From assembly GCA_034670065.1 (NCBI GenBank), contig JAXMOG010000006.1, positions 1 to 64,000 on the forward strand: 64,000 bases of DNA, given 5' to 3'. Positions within the stretch are counted from its first letter, which is position 1. Each line of letters opens with the position of its first letter. The DNA comes from Mesobacterium_A sp034670065 (lineage in GTDB: Bacteria > Pseudomonadota > Alphaproteobacteria > Rhodobacterales > Rhodobacteraceae). The notes beneath the pieces were generated by a model. It had not been told where the DNA came from. It saw only the letters and a program-made list of their open reading frames with translations, and ran no database searches. This document shows positions 7,194 through 15,471 of this stretch, in pieces. Both the position numbers and the translations under genes were made by a program.

Positions 7194-7817
7194 TCACAAA
7201 TCGTTCCTTATCAAGGTCCTAACCGGACTCATTTGCATCTCGCACCCAATATGCATTGCAAAGCAAGGAACTTCTTTCCCGGGAAAATCAGGCCAACCAA
7301 CCCACCCGTTTGTTTTCGGCAGAACATTCCTCACAGCGGAACAAATCATAACAGCTGTGGAGGACACATTGCTGGGTATCCGCGTTCCTACACGCATACG
7401 CATCCCGCAGACTATCAGCGGAACCACAGCTGGTGCATCGCGGCTTCGGTAGTTGATCCGGCTCCACCATCGCCATTCCTCCGCCAGCATGATCGTCAGC
7501 ACACGACGCGTTTTGCTTAGGTCGGAGGGATCATCCGAACCCAAGGAATAATCCCTGTTGTAAGCGTCAATTTTCCAGGAACACTTATGGCCATGAAATT
7601 CGAACGCGCCAAAGTCGTGATCGGAATGTGGGCCATTGTCCGGATTGAAATCCGAGTATTCAGCGACTGTTTGGGCCAACTGCGCCACTGGAATATCTAG
7701 CTGTTTGGGCAGTTCGTTGATGCCAACCGTTATTACTCTGGTCCCCGGAACGTTTGGATCACCACGCCGAAATTGGTCGTTCTGCGGGGCAACCTGTTGA
7801 ACCCTTGTTGATACCAT
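7194..7817 (-). CDS. DUF3768 domain protein with lost stop codon (read-through form)
   Basis: Residues 1-115 are a full DUF3768-type protein: VITVGINELPK near residue 30, then DHDFGAFEFHGHKC, WKIDAYNRDYSLGSDDPSDL and VLTIMLAEEW. In the paralogue the next codon is TGA; here it is CGA (complement of 7470-7472), so translation continues for about 92 residues out of frame through the downstream zinc-ribbon gene, ending at 7194. The extension has no recognisable features and is presumably an artefact of the mutation. The ATG at 7817 has GAAGAGG upstream. DUF3768 has no known function and occurs mainly in Alphaproteobacteria. Confidence 0.7.
   Translation of the reverse strand: MVSTRVQQVAPQNDQFRRGDPNVPGTRVITVGINELPKQLDIPVAQLAQTVAEYSDFNPDNGPHSDHDFGAFEFHGHKCSWKIDAYNRDYSLGSDDPSDLSKTRRVLTIMLAEEWRWWSRINYRSRDAPAVVPLIVCGMRMRVGTRIPSNVSSTAVMICSAVRNVLPKTNGWVGWPDFPGKEVPCFAMHIGCEMQMSPVRTLIRNDL
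7288..7476 (-). CDS. Small zinc-ribbon protein, copy 2
   Basis: A 62-residue homologue of the protein at 3806-3994, with the same CTSCGS and CEECSA knuckles and the shared HSCYDLFRCE segment. It differs at about a dozen residues. Because the upstream DUF3768 frame has lost its stop, ribosomes reading that gene pass through this one in another frame, so coupling by stop-start overlap is broken. Whether it is still translated depends on independent initiation at 7476 or 7470. Confidence 0.55.
   Translation of the reverse strand: MAMVEPDQLPKPRCTSCGSADSLRDAYACRNADTQQCVLHSCYDLFRCEECSAENKRVGWLA
7299..7622 (-). repeat. Diverged direct repeat, copy 2
   Basis: This is the partner of 3817-4140, in the same orientation, 3.48 kb away, with the OmpA-like operon between them. 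It is gap-free over 324 bases. Copy 2 includes the intact 5' part of the DUF3768 gene just outside the repeat, so it is the more ancestral-looking version at that end. Confidence 0.85.
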
Positions 7818-8082
7818 GTGAACCTCTTCCAGTGGGTCCAACTGCGTTACGGCGATATGGTTCAATGAGCGACCGAAGAGTGATCAGTTGAAGCAGCCTT
7901 TCATGTCGGGTGCAGCAAAGGGCCGGTGAGAACCCAAAACGACGACCTTTCATCAAACAGCCAAAGTCCGCTTTGACACGAGAAACAGTTTTCGTGCAGA
8001 GTGGATGGATAGAATTGGCCGACTGAATTTCTATCAGAGGCGGGATTGTCATGGCCTCTGGGTGCAACACGGGAGAACCACG

Positions 8083-8970
8083 ATGGCGCGACTCACGGCA
8101 AAAGACTTCGATCCCAAAATTTTGGAACTTTATGACTTTTATGCCCATGGCATGATTACCAAACGCCAGTTTCTAGATCGCGCCGGGAAATTCGTCGCGG
8201 CAGGCCTGACAGCGTCTGCAGTCTTGGGGATGATGTCGCCCAACTATGCTCTTGCGGAGCAGGTGTCGTTCAATGACCCGGACATTGTCCCTGAATATAT
8301 CATGTATCCGTCGCCGAATGGCCACGGCGAGGTGCGTGGCTATTTGGTGCGCCCCACTGGCGTCGAAGGCAAACTGCCTGCAGTTGTTGTCGTCCACGAA
8401 AATCGCGGCCTGAACCCTTACATCGAAGATGTGGCTCGTCGCCTGGCTAAAGCTGGGTTTATGGCGATCGCCCCGGATGGTCTGACGTCTGTTGGCGGCT
8501 ATCCCGGCAATGACGCAGAGGGGCGGGATCTGCAAAAAACCGTCGACCGCACAAAGCTGATGAACGACTTTTTCGCCGCTGTGGAATTCATGATGGCGCA
8601 CGAAGGTTCGACTGGGAATGTCGGGATAACGGGGTTTTGCTACGGTGGCGGTGTCGCGAATGCGGCGGCCGTTGCCTACCCAGAGCTCAAGGCTGCTGTC
8701 CCCTACTACGGTCGTCAAGCGGCCGCCGAAGACGTCCCAAAAATCCAGGCCGCGTTGCTGCTGCATTACGGTGAATTGGATGAACGCGTGAACGCTGGCT
8801 GGCCCGACTACGAGGCCGCGCTGAAGGCGAATGGCAAGAACTACGAGGCGTACATTTATGAAGGTGCCAATCACGGCTTTCATAATGACAGTACACCGCG
8901 CTACGACGAAGCAATGGCAAACCTGTCGTGGGAGCGGACGCTTGCACATTTCCGGAAATACCTGGCCTGA
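8083..8970 (+). CDS. Dienelactone hydrolase family protein with Tat-like leader
   Basis: A 295-residue alpha/beta hydrolase. The N terminus reads ITKRQFLDRAG and then a hydrophobic stretch ending NYALAEQ. It resembles a twin-arginine leader with Lys in place of the first Arg. The catalytic triad of the dienelactone hydrolase family is visible: Cys186 in GFCYGGG, Asp233 in GELDERVN and His264 in GANHGFHND. Such enzymes hydrolyse carboxymethylenebutenolides in ring-cleavage pathways or related esters. The ATG at 8083 has GGGAGA upstream. It lies just left of the IS5 copy 2 and faces it; no operon partner is seen. Confidence 0.85.
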   Translation: MARLTAKDFDPKILELYDFYAHGMITKRQFLDRAGKFVAAGLTASAVLGMMSPNYALAEQVSFNDPDIVPEYIMYPSPNGHGEVRGYLVRPTGVEGKLPAVVVVHENRGLNPYIEDVARRLAKAGFMAIAPDGLTSVGGYPGNDAEGRDLQKTVDRTKLMNDFFAAVEFMMAHEGSTGNVGITGFCYGGGVANAAAVAYPELKAAVPYYGRQAAAEDVPKIQAALLLHYGELDERVNAGWPDYEAALKANGKNYEAYIYEGANHGFHNDSTPRYDEAMANLSWERTLAHFRKYLA

Positions 8971-9006
8971 CCCCAGCCGCTCCGCTGCGGTTTTGGGTCC
9001 GGGCGC

Positions 9007-10056
9007 GGCTTTGTTGCACAAATTGGCTGAAGGGATTCACTGTATGAATCCAGCATGATAGCTGGAGAGCATGAGCAGTTGGGCCGCTACGAAGTACAAG
9101 ACCACGAATTGGTCGTCTTACAATGACAGCTTGAAGCGGCGCGGTTCGTTGTCGATCTGGTTTGATCCCGAAATGGTAGGGACGCCTCTGCCGAGCGGCA
9201 AGCGCGGTCGGCAACAGCAATTCAGTGACGCCGCCCTTCAGGCTTGTCTGACGCTGAAGGTCCCATTTGGTATGCCACTTCGGCAGACGACCGGGTTCGT
9301 TGAAAGTTTACTTCGGTTGATCGGGCTGGACTGGGCAGTGCTGGATTTCAGTACCCTGTGTAGCCGCCAGAAGACACTGACGTGACCCTGCCATATCGGG
9401 GCGGTCCTGGCCCGCTGATCCTTTTGATCGATAGCACCGGCATCAAAGCCGAGGGTGAAGGCGAATGGAACGCTCGCAAGCACGGCGGTCCGAAACGTCG
9501 GATATGGCGCAAGATACACATCGGGATCGACGAGGAAACATTGGAAGTTCGGGCTGTGGAGTTCACGACAAGCAATGTAGGGGATGCTCCCATGCTGCCC
9601 GATTTACTCGACCAAATCCAACCCGAACAGAAGCTCGGGTCAGACACGGCAGACGGCGCCTATGACACGCGCAAATGCCACGAGGCGATTGCCGCCCGAG
9701 ACGCCCATGCGATGATCCCGCCGCGCAAGAACGCCAAACCTTGGAAACCGACGAGCGCCGGAGCCACTGCCCGAAACGAAGCGGTCAATGCGCAGCGATA
9801 CCTGGACCGCACTCTGTGGCGACGGTGGAGTGGAGACCACCGCCAAAGCCGCGTCGAAACGAAGATGCATTGCATAAAACTGCTCGGCCAGTCGCTAAAG
9901 GCGAGGGACTTCGAAAGGCAGGTCGCGGAAATCCAGGTCCGCATCGCTGTGCTGAACCGTTACACCGCTCTGGGCATACCCGTCACTGAGTCAGTAGGCT
10001 AAGTCCGTCCGGGGAAAGGGGAAGCCCGCCCATCAATCAATTTGTGCGACAAAACC
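9007..10056 (+). mobile_element. IS5-family (IS903 subgroup) element, complete copy 2
   Basis: A 1050-bp element bounded by GGCTTTGTTGCACAAAT (9007-9023) and the imperfect inverted copy ATTTGTGCGACAAAACC (10040-10056). Both match the IS903-type end. The nine bases on each side (tccgggcgc and catttcagt) do not match, so no target duplication is left, which suggests rearrangement after insertion. It is oriented opposite to the truncated copy at 127-809. Confidence 0.88.
9071..10002 (+). pseudogene. IS5-family transposase with a one-base frameshift
   Basis: The gene is split into 9071-9385 and a second frame covering about 9382-10002. Against copy 1 (RRQRILNVELPYRGG) the local sequence CTGACGTGACC lacks one base near 9378-9382, which creates TGA. 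Apart from this it is whole: DDE residues appear in LLIDSTGIK, TADGAYD and SRVETKM, and the C-terminal TALGIPVTE tail is present. Active protein would need a -1/+1 recoding event; no slippery heptamer is evident, so it is treated as inactivated or as a sequencing error. Confidence 0.85.
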
Positions 10057-10538
10057 CATTTCAGTGCATTTATGAGCCTGCGGCCGGTGCATTCACATTC
10101 CCCCAAGTATCAACACTAACAATTCTCTTGGTGAAAATTACTCCCAAGTTTGTCGGTTCTGCTGTTTGAAGTGCTCGAACCTTCGCTGCACGGTGTTCGA
10201 ACCGGTAAGGAGCGGGACAAAGCCGTCATATCGGTTCTGACCGAAGTGCGGCAGCGCCGTATCCAACGTGTGGTTCCCTCAATTGGTCCTCAACTGCCAT
10301 GAACTGACGGCATTGGGGGGTGAGTTGAGTGGTTTTGACCGACCTTCGGGCGCTGCCTCAACGATAGTTGCGCCACAGCCGCATTTTATAGGGAGTTATG
10401 AAGCGGTGGTCTTGTGTTGTCGCAGTGTGATCGCCATCGCACAGCTGCGGCGCGGTTTGCTTGGCCCATTGCGGGATCGCTCGTGCTCGGGCTCCCTTAC
10501 CGGATTGGCGGTCGACAATCTTTTCCCCCAAAGTAATA
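10057..10538. other. Intergenic region right of IS5 copy 2
   Basis: No supported gene in about 480 bases. Open frames on both strands here lack recognisable protein features and continue into antisense of the TRAP permease. Base composition changes from mixed to clearly G+C-rich at about 10420-10540, where the TRAP operon begins, so the boundary of a transferred segment may lie here. Confidence 0.4.
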
Positions 10539-12503
10539 ATGCGAGAAAACGCAGTTCCATTTGGGGGGAGTGGATTGGCGCAGCACCCGGAGACAAGCCC
10601 GCCGACGCCGGTTCGCGACGCGCTGGTGGCGACAATTGCGACCGCCATGGTCGTAGCCTGCATATTGTGGAATCTCGATGCCCCGATCCGGCTCGGTTTC
10701 GCAGTACTCAAACAACAGTACATGGCCTTCGAGCTCGGGCTGGCACTCACGCTCGCCTTCATCCGCTTCGGCTGGCGTGGCGGGAACAAACCCGGGATCG
10801 GCATCGTCGACGGCGTGATAGCCTTCGTCGCCTTTGCGACCCTGATGTACACGGCATGGGATTTTGCCTGGTTACTCAAGGAGCAATCCTACCGTCCCTG
10901 GCAGATCACGGTGATTGGCGCGGTTGTGGTGCTGGCGGTGATGGAAGGAATCCGGCGCCGCGCCGGTTGGATGCTGTTCTCGATCGTCGCACTTTTCCTC
11001 GTTTACGCTCTATTCGCAGACAAGGTGCCGGGCCGTCTGATCGGCAAGGCGCTGACGCCAGAACGCTTGGTGCAATACGTGGGCTTCGATCCGAACGCGG
11101 TGTTCTCGACGCCGCTTGCCGTGGGCACGATCATTGTCCTGCTCTTCGTCTTTTTCGGTCAGCTCCTGTTCGCGGCTGGCGGTGGCAACTTCTTCACTGA
11201 CCTCGCCATGTCCCTCACCGGTCGATCCCGTGGTGGCGCGGCAAAAATCTCGGTGGTGGGTTCGGCACTGTTTGGCTCTATCTCTGGTAGCGCAGTTTCC
11301 AACGTCGTGACCACCGGCGTCGTCACCATCCCGCTGATGCAACGCGGCGGATACACCAAGCGCGACGCTGGCGCGATCGAGGCGGTGGCTTCGACCGGCG
11401 GCCAACTCACCCCGCCGATCATGGGGGCGGCGGCCTTCCTGATGGCTGAGTTCCTTGATATTTCCTACTTCACAGTCGCGGGTGCGGCGTTGCTTCCGGC
11501 CGCGCTCTACTACCTGTCAGTCTTCACTCAGGTAGATCTCATCGCGGGGCGTGACGCGGTGGCCGCGGCCGAGGCGGATATTCTCACCCCGTCGCAAGTC
11601 CTGCGCCAGGGCTGGCATTTCGCCGTGCCGTTCGGACTACTGCTGGGTGGGCTGTTCTGGTGGCGGCTGGACCCGGAAGAAGCTGCGTTGCTCGCATCAG
11701 TCGGTATTGTTGTCGTCAGCTTTCTGCGCGGGTATCGCGGCAAACGCCTTACCCTGGCCACGTTGGGCCGGGTGTTCGTTACTACCGGTGAGAGCATGGT
11801 TAACCTAATCCTGGTTGTCGCCGCGGCGGGGTTTGTGATCGGCGTGCTCAACATAACTGGGCTCGGCTTTGCGCTGACTCTTGTGCTTGTCGATACCGTG
11901 GGGGCCAATCCCGTGGCGTTGCTCGTTGTTTCGGCACTCATCTGCATCGTGCTTGGCATGGGTATGCCAACCTCTGGCGTCTACGTTCTGCTGGCGGCTC
12001 TGGTGGCACCCTCGCTGGTGCAGTCGGGCATCTCGCCGCTCGCCGCCAACCTGTTCATCCTCTATTTCGGGATGATGTCGATGATTACCCCACCGGTGGC
12101 CCTTGCTGCCTTCGCTGCGGCGACGATCACCGAGGACGACCCGCTCAGAACCGGGATCGCCGCGATGCGCGTGGGTTGGGCGGCCTTCATTATCCCGTTC
12201 CTGTTCGTCGCCACTCCGGAGCTGCTGATGGACGGCACTTGGCCTGCCATCGCGTTGGCGCTGGTCCTTTCTTCGATCGGGGTGATGGCAGTCACGGCCG
12301 GTATTGTTGGCTTCTGGAGCCGCCACCTTGGCCCGGCGCTTAGGCTTGCCTTTATTGTCAGCGGTGGCCTTGCGTTTCCGCTCGGCTTCTTGGGCAGTTC
12401 TGACTACCTGCACATCGCCGCTGCCCTGGCCGCCGTGGGTCTTGCGCTGGCGCTCCGCTTCAATTCGACCAAAAACATGGAAATCGGGAGGACAACACCA
12501 TGA
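10539..12503 (+). CDS. TRAP transporter permease, fused 4TM/12TM subunits (TAXI type)
   Basis: About 654 residues, strongly hydrophobic throughout. The order is typical of TAXI-TRAP fused membrane proteins: an N-terminal small-subunit (DctQ-like) part with four helices, then a DctM-like large subunit with GSALFGSISGSAVSNVVTTG, ASTGGQLTPPIMGAAAFLM and the late LGMGMPTSGVYVLLA segment. It moves an organic acid with sodium or protons, using the binding protein encoded next. The start is uncertain: ATG 10539 lacks a strong ribosome site and an upstream frame adds 26 residues of little character. Its stop overlaps the next start (ATGA). The gene is visibly richer in G+C than its neighbours on both sides, suggesting recent acquisition. 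Confidence 0.88.
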   Translation: MRENAVPFGGSGLAQHPETSPPTPVRDALVATIATAMVVACILWNLDAPIRLGFAVLKQQYMAFELGLALTLAFIRFGWRGGNKPGIGIVDGVIAFVAFATLMYTAWDFAWLLKEQSYRPWQITVIGAVVVLAVMEGIRRRAGWMLFSIVALFLVYALFADKVPGRLIGKALTPERLVQYVGFDPNAVFSTPLAVGTIIVLLFVFFGQLLFAAGGGNFFTDLAMSLTGRSRGGAAKISVVGSALFGSISGSAVSNVVTTGVVTIPLMQRGGYTKRDAGAIEAVASTGGQLTPPIMGAAAFLMAEFLDISYFTVAGAALLPAALYYLSVFTQVDLIAGRDAVAAAEADILTPSQVLRQGWHFAVPFGLLLGGLFWWRLDPEEAALLASVGIVVVSFLRGYRGKRLTLATLGRVFVTTGESMVNLILVVAAAGFVIGVLNITGLGFALTLVLVDTVGANPVALLVVSALICIVLGMGMPTSGVYVLLAALVAPSLVQSGISPLAANLFILYFGMMSMITPPVALAAFAAATITEDDPLRTGIAAMRVGWAAFIIPFLFVATPELLMDGTWPAIALALVLSSIGVMAVTAGIVGFWSRHLGPALRLAFIVSGGLAFPLGFLGSSDYLHIAAALAAVGLALALRFNSTKNMEIGRTTP

Positions 12504-13471
12504 CTAAACTGATACACAGCTTTGCCGGCCTTGTCATTGCAGCGAGCCTTGCTACCGGGGCAAACGCCCAGGTGGTCACCGTCGCTTCGGGTGCACAGGG
12601 ATCGCTTGCCTACAACACGGGCCAGGCCGTGGCCAAGGTGGCCAACGAGGCGGGCATCACTGCCCGAACTCAGCCGCTTGTCGGGTATCTGCCACTCATC
12701 AACTCTGGTGAGGTCGATTTCGGGTTTTCGTCCGGTGTCGAGGCTGGTTATGCGCTTGAAGGCACCGGGAACTACGACCGGGCGCATCCGAACATTCAGC
12801 TCGTCGGAACGATGTTCAACCTCACCACCAACATCATGGCACCCTGCGATCTCGGGCTCACTTCGGTGGCCGAGCTCAAGGCGCAAGCTGGCGATCTGCG
12901 GATCGCGTCGGAATACACCTCGTCGACCATCATCCCGTTCTACATCATGGGTGCGCTCGCCAACGGCGGTATGACCTATGACGATTTCCAGCAGGTGCCG
13001 GTGGCGAGTTTTGTGGCCGGGATGCAGGCTCTTGGCGACGGGCTGGTCGACGTGGCGCTGGTCTCGCTCAACGCCGGCGCTGGCCAGCAGGCGGCAGTCA
13101 AGCTGAAGGACCGGGGCGGTGTGTGCTACATTTCGCTTGATGATAGCGATGAAGGCGTGGCCGGGCTGAAGTCCTTCCTGCCGGCGGCTAACGTCACCGC
13201 ACGCGCGCAGAACGAGAAGCTCAACGGTCTGCAAAAATACGGCGCCAATCTGATCTCGATCCCCTGGGTGCTGATCACCAACGGCGACGTCTCGGACGAC
13301 TTGGTCTACGACCTCACCAAGGCGCTGGCCGAGAATAAACCGGCGCTGGCCGATAGCTTTGGCCTGTTCAGAGGGTTTAACGCCGAGACAATGGCGCCAG
13401 GCTCGGTTGTGTCCTACCACGCGGGCGCGCAGCGCTACTTTGACGAAGCTGGCATCGCCCACGGCGAGTAA
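12500..13471 (+). CDS. TAXI-family TRAP solute-binding protein
   Basis: A 323-residue periplasmic protein with a Sec signal peptide (LIHSFAGLVIAASLATGANA). The mature part starts with VVTVASGAQGSLAYNTGQAV, the TAXI-type opening (compare TGGTGGTYYPxG in the broader family), and contains IPWVLITNGDVSDDLVYDLTKAL, the C-terminal NMT1/TAXI pattern. It captures the ligand and hands it to the permease encoded upstream. The start overlaps the permease stop by four bases. A strong hairpin lies ten bases after the stop. Confidence 0.88.
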   Translation: MTKLIHSFAGLVIAASLATGANAQVVTVASGAQGSLAYNTGQAVAKVANEAGITARTQPLVGYLPLINSGEVDFGFSSGVEAGYALEGTGNYDRAHPNIQLVGTMFNLTTNIMAPCDLGLTSVAELKAQAGDLRIASEYTSSTIIPFYIMGALANGGMTYDDFQQVPVASFVAGMQALGDGLVDVALVSLNAGAGQQAAVKLKDRGGVCYISLDDSDEGVAGLKSFLPAANVTARAQNEKLNGLQKYGANLISIPWVLITNGDVSDDLVYDLTKALAENKPALADSFGLFRGFNAETMAPGSVVSYHAGAQRYFDEAGIAHGE

Positions 13472-13479
13472 ACCGACAC

Positions 13480-13504
13480 GCCCGGGCGGTTTTACGGCCC
13501 GGGC
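13480..13504 (+). terminator. Hairpin after TAXI binding-protein gene
   Basis: GCCCGGGC (13480-13487) pairs with GCCCGGGC (13497-13504) around a nine-base loop. There is no U tract and the next gene starts 22 bases later, so it is more likely an mRNA-stabilising element or a partial terminator than a full stop. Confidence 0.6.
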
Positions 13505-13525
13505 TCCCTAAAAGGAGAGACGCGG

Positions 13526-14185
13526 ATGATGACCAAACTCACGGCCGCAGACGGCCACGCATTCGAGGCTTGGGTTGAGCCCGCACAGGGTGTTCGCAGA
13601 GGCGGTATCGTGATCATCCAGGAAATCTTTGGGGTTACCGAGCAGTTGAAGGGCGTGGCGAAGCGCTACGCTGCCGAGGGATACCAAGTGGCAATTCCGG
13701 CGCTGTTCGACCGTCAGAAGCCCGGCGCGGTGATCCCGTTCGACAAGGCCCAGGACGGCCGCGAACTGATGCTCGCCGCCGATCTCGACCAATCAATGAT
13801 GGACATCGAGGCGGCCCGAGCGGTGCTGGCGTCAAACGGCGGCAAAGTGGGCGTGATCGGTTTCTGCTGGGGCGGCGGGCTCGCGGTACGCGCGGCGCAG
13901 CTTCTCGATGTGGCATGCGCCGTGTCGTTTTATGGCACCCAGCTCAAGCGCTATCTCGACCACCCGCTGAAAGCGCCCGTGCAGGGCCATTTTGGCGAAA
14001 CAGACGACCATACGCCGCCCGATCTCGTGGCCGAGGCCCAAGCCTATCTCGACGAAGCCTTCGAGGTCTTTTCCTATGATGCGGGCCACGCCTTCGCCAA
14101 CGACGTTCGCCCGAGCTTTGTACCAGACGCCGCGGCATTGGCGCACCAGCGCACAGAGGCCTTTCTTGCCGCTCACATCGGCTGA
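13526..14185 (+). CDS. Dienelactone hydrolase family protein (cytoplasmic)
   Basis: A 219-residue single-domain dienelactone hydrolase. Triad residues: Cys114 in GFCWGGG, Asp160 or Asp161 in GETDDHTPPD and His188 in DAGHAFAND. Length and the early IVIIQEIFGV strand are typical of ClcD/TcbE-like enzymes, which open the lactone ring to maleylacetate. The start has AAGGAGAGA upstream. It follows the TAXI transporter in the same G+C-rich block, so the transporter probably imports an ester, lactone or aromatic acid that this enzyme handles. It shares the family, but not close identity, with the Tat-like protein at 8083-8970. Confidence 0.88.
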   Translation: MMTKLTAADGHAFEAWVEPAQGVRRGGIVIIQEIFGVTEQLKGVAKRYAAEGYQVAIPALFDRQKPGAVIPFDKAQDGRELMLAADLDQSMMDIEAARAVLASNGGKVGVIGFCWGGGLAVRAAQLLDVACAVSFYGTQLKRYLDHPLKAPVQGHFGETDDHTPPDLVAEAQAYLDEAFEVFSYDAGHAFANDVRPSFVPDAAALAHQRTEAFLAAHIG

Positions 14186-14486
14186 TGGATGCCGGGAATC
14201 TGGCCCATGTGATCCTTGCGCGGGTTCTTTGTTGTCTTTCTCATCGTTCACTCCCAGGGGGTATTGATGAGCCTCATCGGCGCTGACGCTATTCGTAGAA
14301 AGCGGTTGCGCCGGGTTTAGAGACAACCCTGGCGTTTCGAAGTGAAATCCCGGCAGAACTGCCCCGGTGAGGGGATGTCTGGCGTGGATAATTGTTTGGC
14401 GCAGGGCTGTTACATGCCGTGATCACAGCCTCGGATGGAATAAGCCGTCAGATCATTTCCGGGCTATTAAAAATCGGGAAACGCAC
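14186..14486. other. Intergenic stretch, nothing recognised
   Basis: Roughly 300 bases between the dienelactone hydrolase gene and the livG remnant. I see no gene, no strong hairpin and no repeat. The G+C-rich composition of the TRAP block falls off here. Confidence 0.4.
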
Positions 14487-14702
14487 ATGATCGAGCTAAA
14501 AAACCTTACGGTTAAGTTTGGCGGCGTTGCGGCAATGGACGCGATCTCTGCAACATTCACGGCACCGGTATCAGGGATTATCGGCCGCGTACTGGAAGTG
14601 ATTGGGCTTACCGATCGTGCGCATCAACCAGCGTCGGATCTGAACGCGTTTGAGCGTCGCTTGACAGATGTTGCGCGCTGTCTGGTCGGTAGGCCGAAGA
14701 TC
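14487..14702 (+). pseudogene. livG-like ABC ATPase remnant with internal deletion
   Basis: It starts as a branched-chain-type ABC ATPase (MIELKNLTVKFGGVAAMDAI) and reaches ATFTAPVSGII, the strand just before Walker A. It then jumps in frame at about 14582 to GRVLEVIGLTDRAHQPASDL and LTDVARCLVGRPKI, the segment between signature and Walker B. About 90-100 codons, including Walker A and the Q loop, are missing, and homology ends before Walker B. The protein could not bind ATP. No other Liv genes are near; the intact Liv operon is at 31393-36311. Confidence 0.75.
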
Positions 14703-14929
14703 ACCAAGGCAAGTCAATTTATGACGTCCGCTGGGGCCAAACACGCAGGCAACTGCGAACATTTTGAACATCAGGGTGCCGAATACCATGTGTTGGAAAA
14801 GGCTGAGGACCGCTGAAATTGCGGCCCAAACATCATGCCCATTTTTTGAAAAATTAATAAAAATCAATGTTTTATCTTGTTGTGGGGAGGTTTCTTTTAC
14901 CACTTTTTGTCGCGGCAATATGTTTCTTC

Positions 14930-14958
14930 TTGCAAAAGTTTCATAATCTGAAATAAAT
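14930..14958 (+). promoter_or_regulatory. Candidate promoter of the marR - RND operon
   Basis: In the A+T-rich stretch before the marR gene, TTGCAA (14930-14935) and ATAAAT (14953-14958) are separated by 17 bases. The nearby imperfect repeat TTTCATAATCTGAAAT could be the MarR site. This is pattern matching only. The remaining sequence from 14703 to 15000 has no supported gene. Confidence 0.35.
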
Positions 14959-15000
14959 CCGCGAAATGCTGCTTTCCCAACTGAGTGGACTGGACAACCT

Positions 15001-15471
15001 GTGACCGGCCAAAACAAACCTGCCTCGGATATGCCAATCGCGCTGTCCACAATGATCAATTTGCGCATTCTCGACCAAACACTGAAATCGTGCGTCGACG
15101 ACAGCGAGCGACCAAACGATATCCCGCTTTCAGATGTGTATTTGCTGGTGCATTTGACCAAACCCAAGCGGATTGGCCAGTTGGCCGACGAGATGCAGGT
15201 GTTGCGTTCATCCATGACCGCTACGGCGGATCGCTTGGAGCAGCAGGGCTATATCGAACGCATTCGAGACCAGGACGACCGGCGGGCTTGGATTTTGGCG
15301 CTAACGGCAAAAGGTCGCGACATTCAGAGCCAGGTCTTTGAAGACGCAGAAACGATCTTTCACGAAGTCACACAGCTTTCTGAACAGGACATCAAGACGT
15401 TGGATGGGCTGTTCAAAAAAATTCGAACAAACATGAAAGCCTCGGGCTATTCCAAGGGATTGGACATATGA
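15001..15471 (+). CDS. MarR-family transcriptional regulator
   Basis: A 156-residue winged helix-turn-helix protein. The DNA-binding core is RIGQLADEMQVLRSSMTATA followed by the wing DRLEQQGYIERIRDQDDRRA, whose DxRxW/DRRA motif is diagnostic of MarR. The flanking helices form the dimer interface. The start is taken as GTG 15001; an ATG at 15031 is possible. Its stop overlaps the start of the adaptor gene (ATGA), so it is co-transcribed with the pump and likely represses it until a ligand binds. Confidence 0.88.
   Translation: MTGQNKPASDMPIALSTMINLRILDQTLKSCVDDSERPNDIPLSDVYLLVHLTKPKRIGQLADEMQVLRSSMTATADRLEQQGYIERIRDQDDRRAWILALTAKGRDIQSQVFEDAETIFHEVTQLSEQDIKTLDGLFKKIRTNMKASGYSKGLDI

Noticed and set aside
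8173..9021. Long minus-strand frame opposite the dienelactone hydrolase
   Set aside because: Antisense shadow of a gene whose catalytic triad is plainly visible on the plus strand.
8998..10065. Target-site duplication flanking IS5 copy 2
   Set aside because: The nine bases on each side, tccgggcgc and catttcagt, do not match.
11805..12413. Minus-strand frame of 202 codons rich in Arg, His and Gln
   Set aside because: Antisense of the TRAP permease; composition is that of G+C-rich antisense DNA.
12404..13462. Minus-strand frame of 352 codons
   Set aside because: Complete antisense of the TAXI binding protein, which has a signal peptide and family motifs.
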